Below are positions 1 through 5,405 of a stretch of DNA of 5,405 nucleotides, piece after piece. The notes beneath the pieces were generated by a model. It ran no database searches. It saw only the letters and a program-made list of their open reading frames with translations, and was not told the origin of the DNA. The stretch is from Pseudomonadota bacterium (GTDB lineage: Bacteria; Pseudomonadota; Alphaproteobacteria; Micropepsales; Micropepsaceae): NCBI GenBank assembly GCA_021817355.1, contig JAKAVI010000378.1, forward strand, positions 1 to 5,405, written 5' to 3'. The position numbers were made by a program, and so were the translations under genes. Each line of letters opens with the position of its first letter. Position 1 is the first letter of the stretch.

Positions 1-39
1 GACCTCAATCGCGCTCAGGCGGTTTTGCTGCCGGGCCAC
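1..39 (-). CDS. N-terminus of a probable tyrosine-type (phage/island) integrase, cut by the window edge
   Basis: Only 13 codons are inside the window, reading MARQQNRLSAIEV from a GTG start. The pattern of a short basic start, then N-[KR]-L-S-A-x-x-V, is what I know from tRNA-targeting tyrosine integrases with an N-terminal DUF4102-like arm-binding domain. GTG is chosen because GGAG sits 6 bases upstream of it. The same frame also opens at an ATG at position 51, but that has no ribosome-binding site. The placement supports the call: it lies about 160 bases beyond the 3' end of a tRNA-Ser gene on the same strand, where integrases of islands and prophages commonly sit. The catalytic domain (R-H-R-Y residues) is outside the window, so whether the gene is intact is unknown. 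The identification rests on a very short peptide plus context. Confidence 0.5.
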   Translation of the reverse strand, partial: MARQQNRLSAIEV

Positions 40-197
40 GGCCCTCTCCATCTGAGGTACGTTTTGATGTACATTTGCGCGTGCGGTTCGCCGCTACCCA
101 GGGACACTGGGTAAAACAGCTATCACCCAAAACACCCCATTTCACGGGCTTTTTTGGAACGATCGCGAACGCCGACGTACATGGATGGAGAGTATAT
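40..197. other. tRNA-to-integrase interval with TGGGT-type repeats (candidate attachment-site arm)
   Basis: No gene is supported here; reading frames on the plus strand run straight through the tRNA and are not coding. The interval holds a perfect inverted repeat, TACCCAG (95-101) and CTGGGTA (107-113), around a 5-base spacer. Read on the minus strand, TGGGT recurs several times: TTTGGGTGATAG at about 121-132 and CTGGGTAGC at 93-101, with the inverted copy TTTTACCCAG at 107-116. Short repeats of this kind between a tRNA 3' end and an integrase start are often arm-type integrase binding sites. That role is inferred from position. A palindromic ATGTACAT lies at 67-74. Confidence 0.35.
95..113. 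repeat. Perfect 7-bp inverted repeat, TACCCAG-N5-CTGGGTA
   Basis: The arms at 95-101 and 107-113 are exact reverse complements separated by ggaca. No T-run follows on either strand, so a terminator role is unlikely. The site sits between the tRNA-Ser 3' end and the putative integrase start, which suggests a protein-binding site (integrase, excisionase or the integrase gene's own regulator). That is inference only. Confidence 0.45.
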
Positions 198-287
198 TGG
201 CGGAGAGGGAGGGATTCGAACCCTCGATACCCTTGCGAGTATGCCGCATTTCGAGTGCGGTGCTTTCAACCACTCAGCCACCTCTCC
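198..287 (-). tRNA. tRNA-Ser (anticodon CGA), CCA encoded
   Basis: On the minus strand the gene folds as a standard class II tRNA. The acceptor stem GGAGAGG (281-287) pairs with CCTCTCC (202-208). The D arm has GCT/AGC. The anticodon stem CCGCA/TGCGG closes the 7-base loop CTCGAAA with anticodon CGA at 251-253, decoding UCG. A long variable arm (ATAC/GGTAT-type stem) is typical of serine tRNAs. The T arm is GAGGG-TTCGAAT-CCCTC. The discriminator base is G at 201, and CCA is encoded at 198-200. The 90-base length fits tRNA-Ser. The 3' end faces a putative integrase start, so this gene is a likely integration target whose 3' part has been restored by the incoming element. Confidence 0.97.
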
Positions 288-638
288 TTGCCATGGCACC
301 CGCCCGCTTCGATCGATAAAGATTTCTGTCGCTCAGTCCCGGCGGAGCCCGAACCAATCATGGACCATTTGCCAACGATCGATTCAAGCCCGGGTTTCTA
401 CCCGTCCCCGCAATTTAGGACAAGAGCAATTAACGAAAGGGTCGAGTAGGCGACGCGACCGGAGTTAGACGGGATGAAAATGCTCCTAAGCGAAACGAGC
501 CTCAACAAACTGTTGGTTTTGCCCGCCTAAAAAGAATGTAGTGCGCAGGATTGACCTTGAGGTTTGGAGTGACAGAATCCCGCCACTTCAGACATCTGTG
601 TGGGCGGCGGCGCTTCGGGCGCGCGCTCGCACATGGGG
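288..638. other. Intergenic region with no supported gene
   Basis: This stretch lies between the 5' end of tRNA-Ser and the 3' end of rlmJ. Frames on either strand are short, overlap the tRNA or lack a credible start, so I call no protein. The tRNA promoter must lie just right of 287 on the minus strand, but I could not assign convincing -35/-10 boxes. Visible structure includes CGGG-N6-CCCG around 391-404, a small CAACA/TGTTG hairpin around 502-514, a TTGACC at 551-556 with CAGAAT at 573-578 (16-base spacer, a weak plus-strand promoter candidate), and a stem-loop at 580-607. Confidence 0.5.
580..607 (-). terminator. Stem-loop downstream of rlmJ, possible transcript end
   Basis: CCGCCAC (580-586) pairs with GTGGGCGG (600-607) with one bulged G, and the inner CAGA/TCTG (589-592, 595-598) extends the stem. 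It starts 32 bases past the rlmJ stop codon in the direction of transcription. No U-run follows, so if it ends transcription it is not a classical rho-independent terminator. It could equally be a stabilising 3' hairpin or chance. Confidence 0.25.
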
Positions 639-1454
639 CTAGGGACCACCCGCGAGCCAGCTGATGCCCAGCTGGCCGGCTAGCGGCATCCGCAGTTTCT
701 CGCCAATAGCTGCCATCTGCTCGGCAAACCCGAAAGGTGGATTGATAACGAGGAGACCCGCGGCGCGCATGCCTTCACCCAACTCATCGCGGCTGATTTC
801 CACCCGCAGGAGGGAGTTCGCGCCAGCAGCCAGCAACTCACCGCAAAAGCTCGCTGCCCGAGCGACCGATTTTATGGGATACCAGACCATATAGACACCC
901 GTGGCGAACCTTCGGAGTGCGTCTGTCACCACGCTGGCAATTACGCGAAACTCATCTACTGCTTCGAACGGTGGGTCGACAAGAATCACCCCTCGGCGCT
1001 CATGCGGGGGCAGTAACCTTGGCAAACGACCATAGCCATCGGCCGCCAGTACCTTGGCCCGAGAGTAAGGCGAGAGCTCCTTGAACAAGGCCTGAGCTTC
1101 TTCCGGATGCTTCTCGATCGCCACGAGACGATCCTGGGGTCGCAGGAGATGCGCGGCAATAAGTGGAGAGCCAGGATATTTCGCGTCCCCGGTACTGCGG
1201 ACAAGCTCAAGATAGGTGGCAAGGGCTCGTGGCAGAATACCCTTCAAATCACGTATCCGTTCAATTCCGGTCAGTGCCTCTGATGTCTTGATCGCCTCGG
1301 CGCCAAGCAGGTCATATAGCCCGCGACCCGCATGAGTATCGATCACAACGAAGCCCGTTTCTTTGCGCTTCAGATGTTCAAGCACTGCCACTAAAGCAAT
1401 GTGCTTGGCCACATCGGCAAAGTTTCCAGCGTGATAGGCGTGACGATAATTCAT
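639..1454 (-). CDS. rlmJ: 23S rRNA (adenine-2030-N6)-methyltransferase RlmJ
   Basis: This 271-residue protein matches RlmJ (formerly YhiR), a cytoplasmic SAM-dependent enzyme that methylates N6 of A2030 in 23S rRNA during ribosome assembly. The length is close to the E. coli enzyme. The N-terminus MNYRHAYHAGNFADVAKH is the family signature. DTHAGRG at residues 39-45 is the SAM-binding loop, and DPPFE at 160-164 is the catalytic (N/D)PP(Y/F) motif of N6-adenine methyltransferases, with Phe in place of the Tyr I recall for E. coli. VWYPIKS at 190-196 and the C-terminal MRAAGLLVINPPFGF segment (229-243) are also family-typical. The gene appears intact. It is divergent from the metallo-hydrolase gene and transcribed toward the tRNA. 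The ATG has no Shine-Dalgarno, and a TATAAT lies 7 bases upstream, so translation may be leaderless. A housekeeping gene, so probably part of the resident chromosome. Confidence 0.95.
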   Translation of the reverse strand: MNYRHAYHAGNFADVAKHIALVAVLEHLKRKETGFVVIDTHAGRGLYDLLGAEAIKTSEALTGIERIRDLKGILPRALATYLELVRSTGDAKYPGSPLIAAHLLRPQDRLVAIEKHPEEAQALFKELSPYSRAKVLAADGYGRLPRLLPPHERRGVILVDPPFEAVDEFRVIASVVTDALRRFATGVYMVWYPIKSVARAASFCGELLAAGANSLLRVEISRDELGEGMRAAGLLVINPPFGFAEQMAAIGEKLRMPLAGQLGISWLAGGP

Positions 1455-1461
1455 GGCGATA

Positions 1462-1490
1462 ATTATAGCGCGTGGGCGGAAAACCGGTAA
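1462..1490 (-). promoter_or_regulatory. Sigma70-type promoter of rlmJ
   Basis: On the minus strand a perfect -10 box TATAAT (1462-1467) is preceded, after a 17-base spacer, by TTACCG (1485-1490), a partial match to TTGACA. The -10 box ends 7 bases before the rlmJ ATG, so transcription should start at or within about two bases of the start codon. The -35 box lies 3 bases from the first ATG of the divergent hydrolase frame, so the two promoters must be close or overlapping. The weak plus-strand TAAGAT at 1488-1493 could be the -10 of the other gene, but it has no good -35. Confidence 0.6.
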
Positions 1491-1502
1491 GATATGACAA
1501 GT

Positions 1503-1508
1503 AGGGGA
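1503..1508 (+). promoter_or_regulatory. Ribosome-binding site that decides the hydrolase start
   Basis: AGGGGA lies 9 bases upstream of the ATG at 1518. The in-frame ATG at 1494 lies upstream of this site and has no Shine-Dalgarno of its own, so the start at 1518 is preferred and the longer form would add 8 residues. Confidence 0.6.
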
Positions 1509-1517
1509 AAAGTGACC

Positions 1518-2822
1518 ATGGCCGATTTGCTCGCATTATCCAGCCGCTACATTGATCAGGGCATTTATGAAGGCCCGGCCTCAGTCAATCGTATCAACGG
1601 CCAGCTCTCTGAGGTCGGGGATGGTATCGCCATGGTCGAGGCCTTTAGTCATGTCGTTGCATTGAAGAGCGAACAGGGACTGGTGCTGTTCGATACCAGC
1701 CTCGAGGCTTTTGGCGGCCAGATCCTGGCCGCCTTGCGCGGCTGGAGCCAGGATCGGGTATCCACAATCGCCTACACCCATGGCCATGTGGATCACATCG
1801 GCGGTGCCGGCGCAATCCTGGCCGAAGCATCTGAAAAAGGGCAACCCCGCCCGCAAGTCATCGGGCATGAAAATGTTGCCCGCCGTTTCGCCCGTTATCA
1901 TCTCACCGACGGCTACAATGCGACCATCAATGCGCGACAATTTGGAGGTGCACCCGGCAAGACCAACGGCTTCATTTCGTCCGGCATGACAACTCGGTTC
2001 GGCCCCAAGGAATGGGTCGCCCCTGATCATGAATTCTCCGAACGGATGGGGCTCGCATCGGGCTCGCTACGTTTCGAGCTGTTTCATGCACGCGGTGAAA
2101 CCGATGACCATTTGTGGGCCTGGTTACCAGCCAAAAAAGCCGTGATCGTTGGCGATTTTCTCATTTGGGTATTTCCCAATGCCGGAAACCCGCAAAAGGT
2201 CCAGCGCTATCCCTTAGACTGGGCGGTGGCACTGCGCGCGATGGCGGCGCTCGAACCAGAGTTGCTTCTACCAGCCCACGGCCTACCGATCGCCGGCAGC
2301 AAGCGGATCGCCCAGGTACTCGATGACTGCGCCACCGCTCTCGAAGTGGTCAGCCACCAAACTCTTTCGATGATGAATACCGGCATGCGCCTGAACGACA
2401 TCGTACATTCGGTGCAGCTGCCCTTGGCATTGATGGAAAAACCTTACCTGCGCCCGGTCTATGACGAGCCAGAGTTTGTAATCCGCAATCTCTGGCGCCT
2501 CTATGGTGGCTGGTACGACGGAAATCCGGCAAATCTCAAACCCGCAGCCGATCGGACCTTGGCGCAGGAAATCGCACAGCTATCCGGTGGCGTAGGTCAA
2601 CTGATCGCGCGAGCCAAAGCATTGAGTGATGCCGGCGAGTTCCGGATCGCCTGCCATCTCGCTGAGATAGCCGCGCTGGCTGCCCCAGAGGATCGCGCGG
2701 TCCATGGTGGGCGCGCTGAAGTCTACGAGGCTCGCATGAAGAGTGAATTATCGTTGATGGCCCGGGGTATATTTGGTGACGCGGCACGGCAATCGCGCGA
2801 AGTTGCTGGAAAAAACTCCTAA
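1518..2822 (+). CDS. Metallo-beta-lactamase-fold hydrolase, alkyl-sulfatase type with dimerisation domain
   Basis: A 434-residue protein in two parts. Residues ~20-260 form a metallo-beta-lactamase fold: THGHVDH (HxHxDH ligands at 88-93), GETDDH at 193-198, GDF at 212-214 and PAHG at 252-255 supply the expected dinuclear metal site. Residues ~270-425 resemble the alkyl-sulfatase dimerisation domain, most clearly LWRLYGGWYDGNPANL at 325-340. SdsA1/BDS1 enzymes of this family cleave sulfate from alkyl sulfates such as SDS. They are about 650 residues, with a signal peptide and a C-terminal SCP2-like domain; this protein has neither. The region after the first motif reads more like generic metallo-beta-lactamases (HARGETDDH, GDF) than the GTEAPAEM and AEN motifs I recall from true sulfatases. 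Substrate is therefore unknown; a cytoplasmic hydrolase of a sulfate ester, thioester or lactone is possible. Divergent from rlmJ, convergent with the GNAT gene, and probably monocistronic. Confidence 0.85.
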   Translation: MADLLALSSRYIDQGIYEGPASVNRINGQLSEVGDGIAMVEAFSHVVALKSEQGLVLFDTSLEAFGGQILAALRGWSQDRVSTIAYTHGHVDHIGGAGAILAEASEKGQPRPQVIGHENVARRFARYHLTDGYNATINARQFGGAPGKTNGFISSGMTTRFGPKEWVAPDHEFSERMGLASGSLRFELFHARGETDDHLWAWLPAKKAVIVGDFLIWVFPNAGNPQKVQRYPLDWAVALRAMAALEPELLLPAHGLPIAGSKRIAQVLDDCATALEVVSHQTLSMMNTGMRLNDIVHSVQLPLALMEKPYLRPVYDEPEFVIRNLWRLYGGWYDGNPANLKPAADRTLAQEIAQLSGGVGQLIARAKALSDAGEFRIACHLAEIAALAAPEDRAVHGGRAEVYEARMKSELSLMARGIFGDAARQSREVAGKNS

Positions 2823-3054
2823 TCCCAAAGGTGCCCTAACCCCTAGCGCTGGGTTGCGATCGATCTTCCGAGCCAATCGGAGCACGAGGTTATGTGGGCA
2901 ACGGTGACCTGTTCACTGCACCCGGAGGAATAAGAGGTACTCTGCACCCGTGAGTGCTAAACTCCAGAAAGGGCGCAGCGCCCGCGCAAACCTGGTCCGC
3001 AGCACCGCACGCCAGCGGAAACGGCGCATTTGACTTTACTAGTTCTGAGCCGCG
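2823..3054. other. Convergent intergenic region with several small hairpins
   Basis: The gap separates the 3' ends of the hydrolase (plus) and GNAT (minus) genes. It contains AACCC-N8-GGGTT (2838-2855), which may terminate the hydrolase transcript but has no U-run, TCCGA-N5-TCGGA (2867-2881), and the better hairpin at 2971-2983. A 9-base direct repeat CTGCACCCG occurs at 2916-2924 and 2942-2950. No gene is supported. Confidence 0.5.
2966..2983 (-). terminator. Probable terminator of the GNAT gene
   Basis: GGGCG-CAG-CGCCC (2971-2983) forms a 5-bp GC stem with a 3-base loop. Read on the minus strand it is followed at once by TTTCT (2966-2970), giving a short, imperfect U-tract. It begins 72 bases past the GNAT stop codon. 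The stem is strong but the U-tract is weak, so termination may be partial. Confidence 0.45.
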
Positions 3055-4263
3055 CTAATGAGGATTGGTTGCCGGTCGTGAGGCTGAGCTTTCAAGCAGA
3101 CACGGTTCATCCCATTTACCTTCCGGGCGTAGCAGCACATAAGGGTTTGAGTGCATGCTGAGCGCGTCAGGATGAGGTTCAAGTTCCCCCCACATGAGCA
3201 CGTATTCATGATCGGAGAAGACCAGCTTGTGGTTGGTTTCCAGGAGCTTGAAGCCGAACCGCGTCCAATAATTGATTAGCCGCTTTTGCACGTGGCCGTA
3301 AACCCTGCGGTACCCCTTGCGCCGCAGGAATTCCAGTGTCTCTCGAACCAATTCCTTGGCTACCGTCGTATTGCGGTAGCGCGGCAACACTGAAACCCGT
3401 TCGATCTTGGCGAATTCCGCAAAATAGCGCAGGCGAAGCGTCGCTGCCGGCTCCCCTCCAACCAGACCCAACATGTGGGTCGCGGTACGATCGTTTCCAT
3501 CAAATTCTTCTTCGTAGGGGCACTGCTGCTCGATGAGATAAACGGCAGAGCGGATGGCCAAGGCGCGCTCCACATCCTCACTCGTGCGTGCAACCTTGAC
3601 GTCACATGACGGCCGTTGCGGACGAACTTTGGGCTCCCGCATCTTGAAGGCATCCGCGGCGCCGCCAAAAATAAAAAGCCCCCCAAGCCCATCATTCTCG
3701 GGATTGACCGCACAAAAGCCCTGGCGTCGCATGAGATTGAGGCCGGCCTGTGTACCGGCGCGCGCATAAAGTGGCGCGCCCCTGCAAATCTTTCCCAGCG
3801 AAATTGTAACCATGGGCGTCGCGCGCGAAGACAGCCCCGGCGCCACCACGAGCCAGATGTATATGGCCTCGGGGCGCTCATCTGTGCTCGCCAGAAAAGC
3901 AAGGTCGGGATCAAGCGGGTCCAGGCGCCCGTCAATCAGCGCCTGCGCTCCAATAGTATTCAGCAGCAGAAACCCATAATATGCCAACAGTGGACTTGCT
4001 GATTCGGCCGGGTATACGCCCCAGAACGAATAGGCATTGTGGTTGAGGACGCGGATGACCACGTCGTCGGCTGCAATGGTCTTCAGTTCCGGATGGGCCC
4101 GGGTCAGTGCAAATGCCTCGTCCAGTTCGCCAATGGCCATCGGCCGGACCTGGATTGGGGTTTGCTGAGGACTGCTGTCGGTACGGGGCGGGTCGATAGG
4201 AGGAGTCACGGACGCGGTACAACCAGAGGCCTCAGAAGAGATCGCGAAGAGTTCGTCTTTCAT
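3055..4263 (-). CDS. GNAT-superfamily acyltransferase-like protein with two tandem GNAT-like domains
   Basis: About 402 residues from the ATG at 4263. Residues ~38-199 look like a divergent GNAT domain (beta strand IYIWLVVAP at 134-142, then YARAGTQAGLNLMRRQGF at 166-183, resembling the last GNAT helix and strand). Residues ~221-342 are a clearer GNAT domain: IRSAVYLIEQQCPYEEEFDGND (237-258), ATLRLRYF (274-281), the acyl-CoA pocket ERVSVLPRYRNTTVAKELV (288-306) and YGHVQKRLINYWTRFGF (322-338). The pyrophosphate loop has RYRNTTV where a glycine is usual. The tail has a conserved-looking RPEGKWDEP (379-387). The GNAT family transfers acyl groups from acyl-CoA or acyl-ACP; the substrate is not recognisable, and the early part of the second domain also recalls acyl-amino-acid or AHL synthases. 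An in-frame ATG at 4285-4287 would add 8 residues but overlaps the LysR box and lacks a Shine-Dalgarno; the chosen ATG has only a G-run 8 bases upstream. Divergent from the LysR gene, its likely regulator. Confidence 0.75.
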   Translation of the reverse strand: MKDELFAISSEASGCTASVTPPIDPPRTDSSPQQTPIQVRPMAIGELDEAFALTRAHPELKTIAADDVVIRVLNHNAYSFWGVYPAESASPLLAYYGFLLLNTIGAQALIDGRLDPLDPDLAFLASTDERPEAIYIWLVVAPGLSSRATPMVTISLGKICRGAPLYARAGTQAGLNLMRRQGFCAVNPENDGLGGLFIFGGAADAFKMREPKVRPQRPSCDVKVARTSEDVERALAIRSAVYLIEQQCPYEEEFDGNDRTATHMLGLVGGEPAATLRLRYFAEFAKIERVSVLPRYRNTTVAKELVRETLEFLRRKGYRRVYGHVQKRLINYWTRFGFKLLETNHKLVFSDHEYVLMWGELEPHPDALSMHSNPYVLLRPEGKWDEPCLLESSASRPATNPH

Positions 4264-4282
4264 ACCCAGCCCCCAAGAATTG

Positions 4283-4303
4283 CACATCTTGATCTACGAT
4301 GTG
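4283..4303. promoter_or_regulatory. LysR box (CACATC-N9-GATGTG) between the GNAT and LysR genes
   Basis: Perfect 6-bp inverted arms at 4283-4288 and 4298-4303 surround a 9-base spacer. The core ATC-N9-GAT contains T-N11-A, the classical recognition pattern of LysR-type regulators, as in nod boxes. It sits 19 bases upstream of the chosen GNAT start and 48 bases upstream of the LysR start. It is therefore well placed for autoregulation and control of the divergent gene. I could not assign confident -35/-10 boxes in this gap on either strand. Confidence 0.6.
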
Positions 4304-4351
4304 TTTCTTCCACAGGGCAGGCTAAACCGATCGGAGGGGCGGTAAGAGCGC

Positions 4352-5386
4352 ATGATTGCGCATGGGGCCATGCTGAAATTGGAGATGCCCGGAGGCTGGC
4401 CGGACTGGGACTGGGACGATTTTCGCGTCTTTGTCGCGGTTGCCCGCCATGGCAGCTATACCCGCGCGGCCCGGGAATTGGGCTGGACCCAATCTGCGGT
4501 TAGCCGCCGTATCGCACGGCTGGAGCAGAGCCTGTCCCTACGCCTGTTCGACCGCTCGTTTCGAGGCACTCAGCTCACCTCAGAAGGCGAGAGGCTATTT
4601 TCCTATGCCAATGGCGCTGAACTCATGCTTTCGCGCGGAGTTCGCAGCGTTCGCGATGCCGCCCAGCGTCTGGACAGCGACTGCAACATTCTGCTCGGAG
4701 ACGGCATCGCCAGCTATTGGATGCCTATGTTTCTCCCCGCATTTCTTGCCCGCAACCCCGCAATAGCTCTCAATCTTTATACCGCACACAATGCCCATGC
4801 GACGGGCGCCCAGGTGTTTGATCTTGAAATCCAGTACAGCCACCCATTGACCGAAGATGTGGTGGCTCTGCCTCTAGGTACGCTGCATTTTATGCTGTTT
4901 GCCTCCCAAGACTACCTGATGCGCTATGGCGTCCCCTCCTCCTTGCGCGACCTGCGCCATCACCGCCTCACTGATACCGCCTACCGCCTGAGCGACCGTG
5001 GCTCGTTTGCGGCCTGGGCTGGTCTGGACCGTGAGGCGGTGGTTGCCACCAACTCCAGCGTCGTCATGGGTGAAACGGTCCGCGCCGGCGGTGCCATCGG
5101 CCTTTTGGCAACCTATGCCGCTCTGGTCGACCCACGCCTCGTCCCGTTATTACCAGAAGCCCATTTCCGTGTGCCGGTGATGCTGTGCTTTGAGCGCGAA
5201 ACCGCCAAGAAGCCTGCCGTACGCGAAACCATCGACTTTCTGAAGAATGCCGTATTTGACCGCAGTGCCATGCCCTGGTTCGCAGACGATTTTCAGCGTC
5301 CAGCCAAGAACTGGCGCAAACTTCTTGACGAGCATTTGGCCAAGCTCGATGCAGACAGCATGCGTCCGCGTCTGGCCAGCATCTAG
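4352..5386 (+). CDS. LysR-family transcriptional regulator
   Basis: A 344-residue protein with LysR layout. A winged helix-turn-helix occupies residues ~20-80, with DWDDFRVFVAVARHGSYTRAA, GWTQSAVSRRIARLEQSLSLRLFDR and the wing LTSEGERL. A linker helix (~81-108) follows, then a periplasmic-binding-protein-like effector domain (~112-303) and a C-terminal extension of about 40 residues (DFQRPAKNW onward) that is longer than usual. The effector is not predictable. The DWDWDDF opening is typical of a subgroup common in alphaproteobacteria. The start is uncertain: GGAGG at 4333-4337 is 14 bases from this ATG, a long spacing, while in-frame ATGs at 4370 and 4385 have poorly spaced purine runs, although 4385 would fit the usual short lead before the helix-turn-helix. 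It is divergent from the GNAT gene across a LysR box, the standard arrangement for a regulator and its target. Confidence 0.93.
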   Translation: MIAHGAMLKLEMPGGWPDWDWDDFRVFVAVARHGSYTRAARELGWTQSAVSRRIARLEQSLSLRLFDRSFRGTQLTSEGERLFSYANGAELMLSRGVRSVRDAAQRLDSDCNILLGDGIASYWMPMFLPAFLARNPAIALNLYTAHNAHATGAQVFDLEIQYSHPLTEDVVALPLGTLHFMLFASQDYLMRYGVPSSLRDLRHHRLTDTAYRLSDRGSFAAWAGLDREAVVATNSSVVMGETVRAGGAIGLLATYAALVDPRLVPLLPEAHFRVPVMLCFERETAKKPAVRETIDFLKNAVFDRSAMPWFADDFQRPAKNWRKLLDEHLAKLDADSMRPRLASI

Positions 5387-5405
5387 GACATCAACCAGCC
5401 TTTGC

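Noticed and set aside
141..157. CCC/GGG hairpin followed by CTTTTTT on the plus strand, resembling a terminator
   Set aside because: The stem is only about 3 bp and no plus-strand gene lies upstream, so there is nothing for it to terminate.
75..468. Two overlapping plus-strand frames of 124 and 104 residues
   Set aside because: Both run straight through the tRNA-Ser gene in antisense, have no ribosome-binding site and resemble no known family.
610..622. GCGC-TTCGG-GCGC hairpin just past rlmJ
   Set aside because: Only 4 base pairs, followed by no U-run; such short GC hairpins are common by chance in a sequence this GC-rich.
2950..3033. A 27-codon frame with a GTG start, rich in Arg and Lys, ending RQRKRRI
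   Set aside because: The nearest strong Shine-Dalgarno (GGAGG) is about 21 bases away, the frame overlaps the terminator hairpin, and basic composition is expected from GC-rich non-coding DNA.
3554..4002. Plus-strand frames of 71 and 128 residues
   Set aside because: They are antisense to the well-supported GNAT gene, whose frame shows clear family motifs; no independent start or family match.
1..5405. CRISPR array, insertion sequence, toxin-antitoxin pair or defence system
   Set aside because: No regularly spaced repeats, no transposase and no toxin or nuclease motifs were seen in any frame inside the window.

Overview
The window looks like the chromosome of a moderately GC-rich proteobacterium, most likely an alphaproteobacterium. 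This rests on the style of the RlmJ, GNAT and LysR proteins and on the Asp-Trp-Asp-Asp opening of the regulator; no marker here fixes the genus. It holds four complete protein genes, one complete tRNA gene and, at the left edge, what appears to be the first codons of a tyrosine-family integrase.

Left part (1-638): a tRNA-Ser(CGA) gene with an encoded CCA lies on the minus strand. About 160 bases past its 3' end, on the same strand, a reading frame begins MARQQNRLSAIEV and runs off the window. This resembles the N-terminus of tRNA-targeting phage or island integrases. The interval between them carries TGGGT-type repeats and a perfect inverted repeat. I read this as one end of an integrated element that lies mostly to the left of the window. 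The 351 bases to the right of the tRNA contain no gene I can support.

Middle (639-2822): rlmJ (23S rRNA A2030 N6-methyltransferase, minus strand) is divergent from a metallo-beta-lactamase-fold hydrolase of the alkyl-sulfatase type (plus strand). rlmJ has a near-ideal sigma70-type promoter whose -10 box sits so close to the ATG that the mRNA is probably leaderless. The hydrolase has a clear Shine-Dalgarno sequence at its second ATG. It has the catalytic and dimerisation regions of SdsA1-type sulfatases but no signal peptide and no C-terminal SCP2-like domain.

Right part (2823-5405): a 232-base convergent gap with a hairpin terminator separates the hydrolase from a GNAT-superfamily protein on the minus strand, which appears to have two GNAT-like domains in tandem. 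That gene is divergent from a LysR-type regulator on the plus strand. Their short shared intergenic region contains a textbook LysR box (CACATC-N9-GATGTG, i.e. ATC-N9-GAT). The simplest reading is that the regulator controls itself and the acetyltransferase-like gene.

Most of the window is ordinary chromosomal housekeeping and accessory metabolism. The parts most worth a second look are the tRNA/integrase junction, the LysR-GNAT pair and the leaderless rlmJ start. I see no clearly novel multi-gene system.
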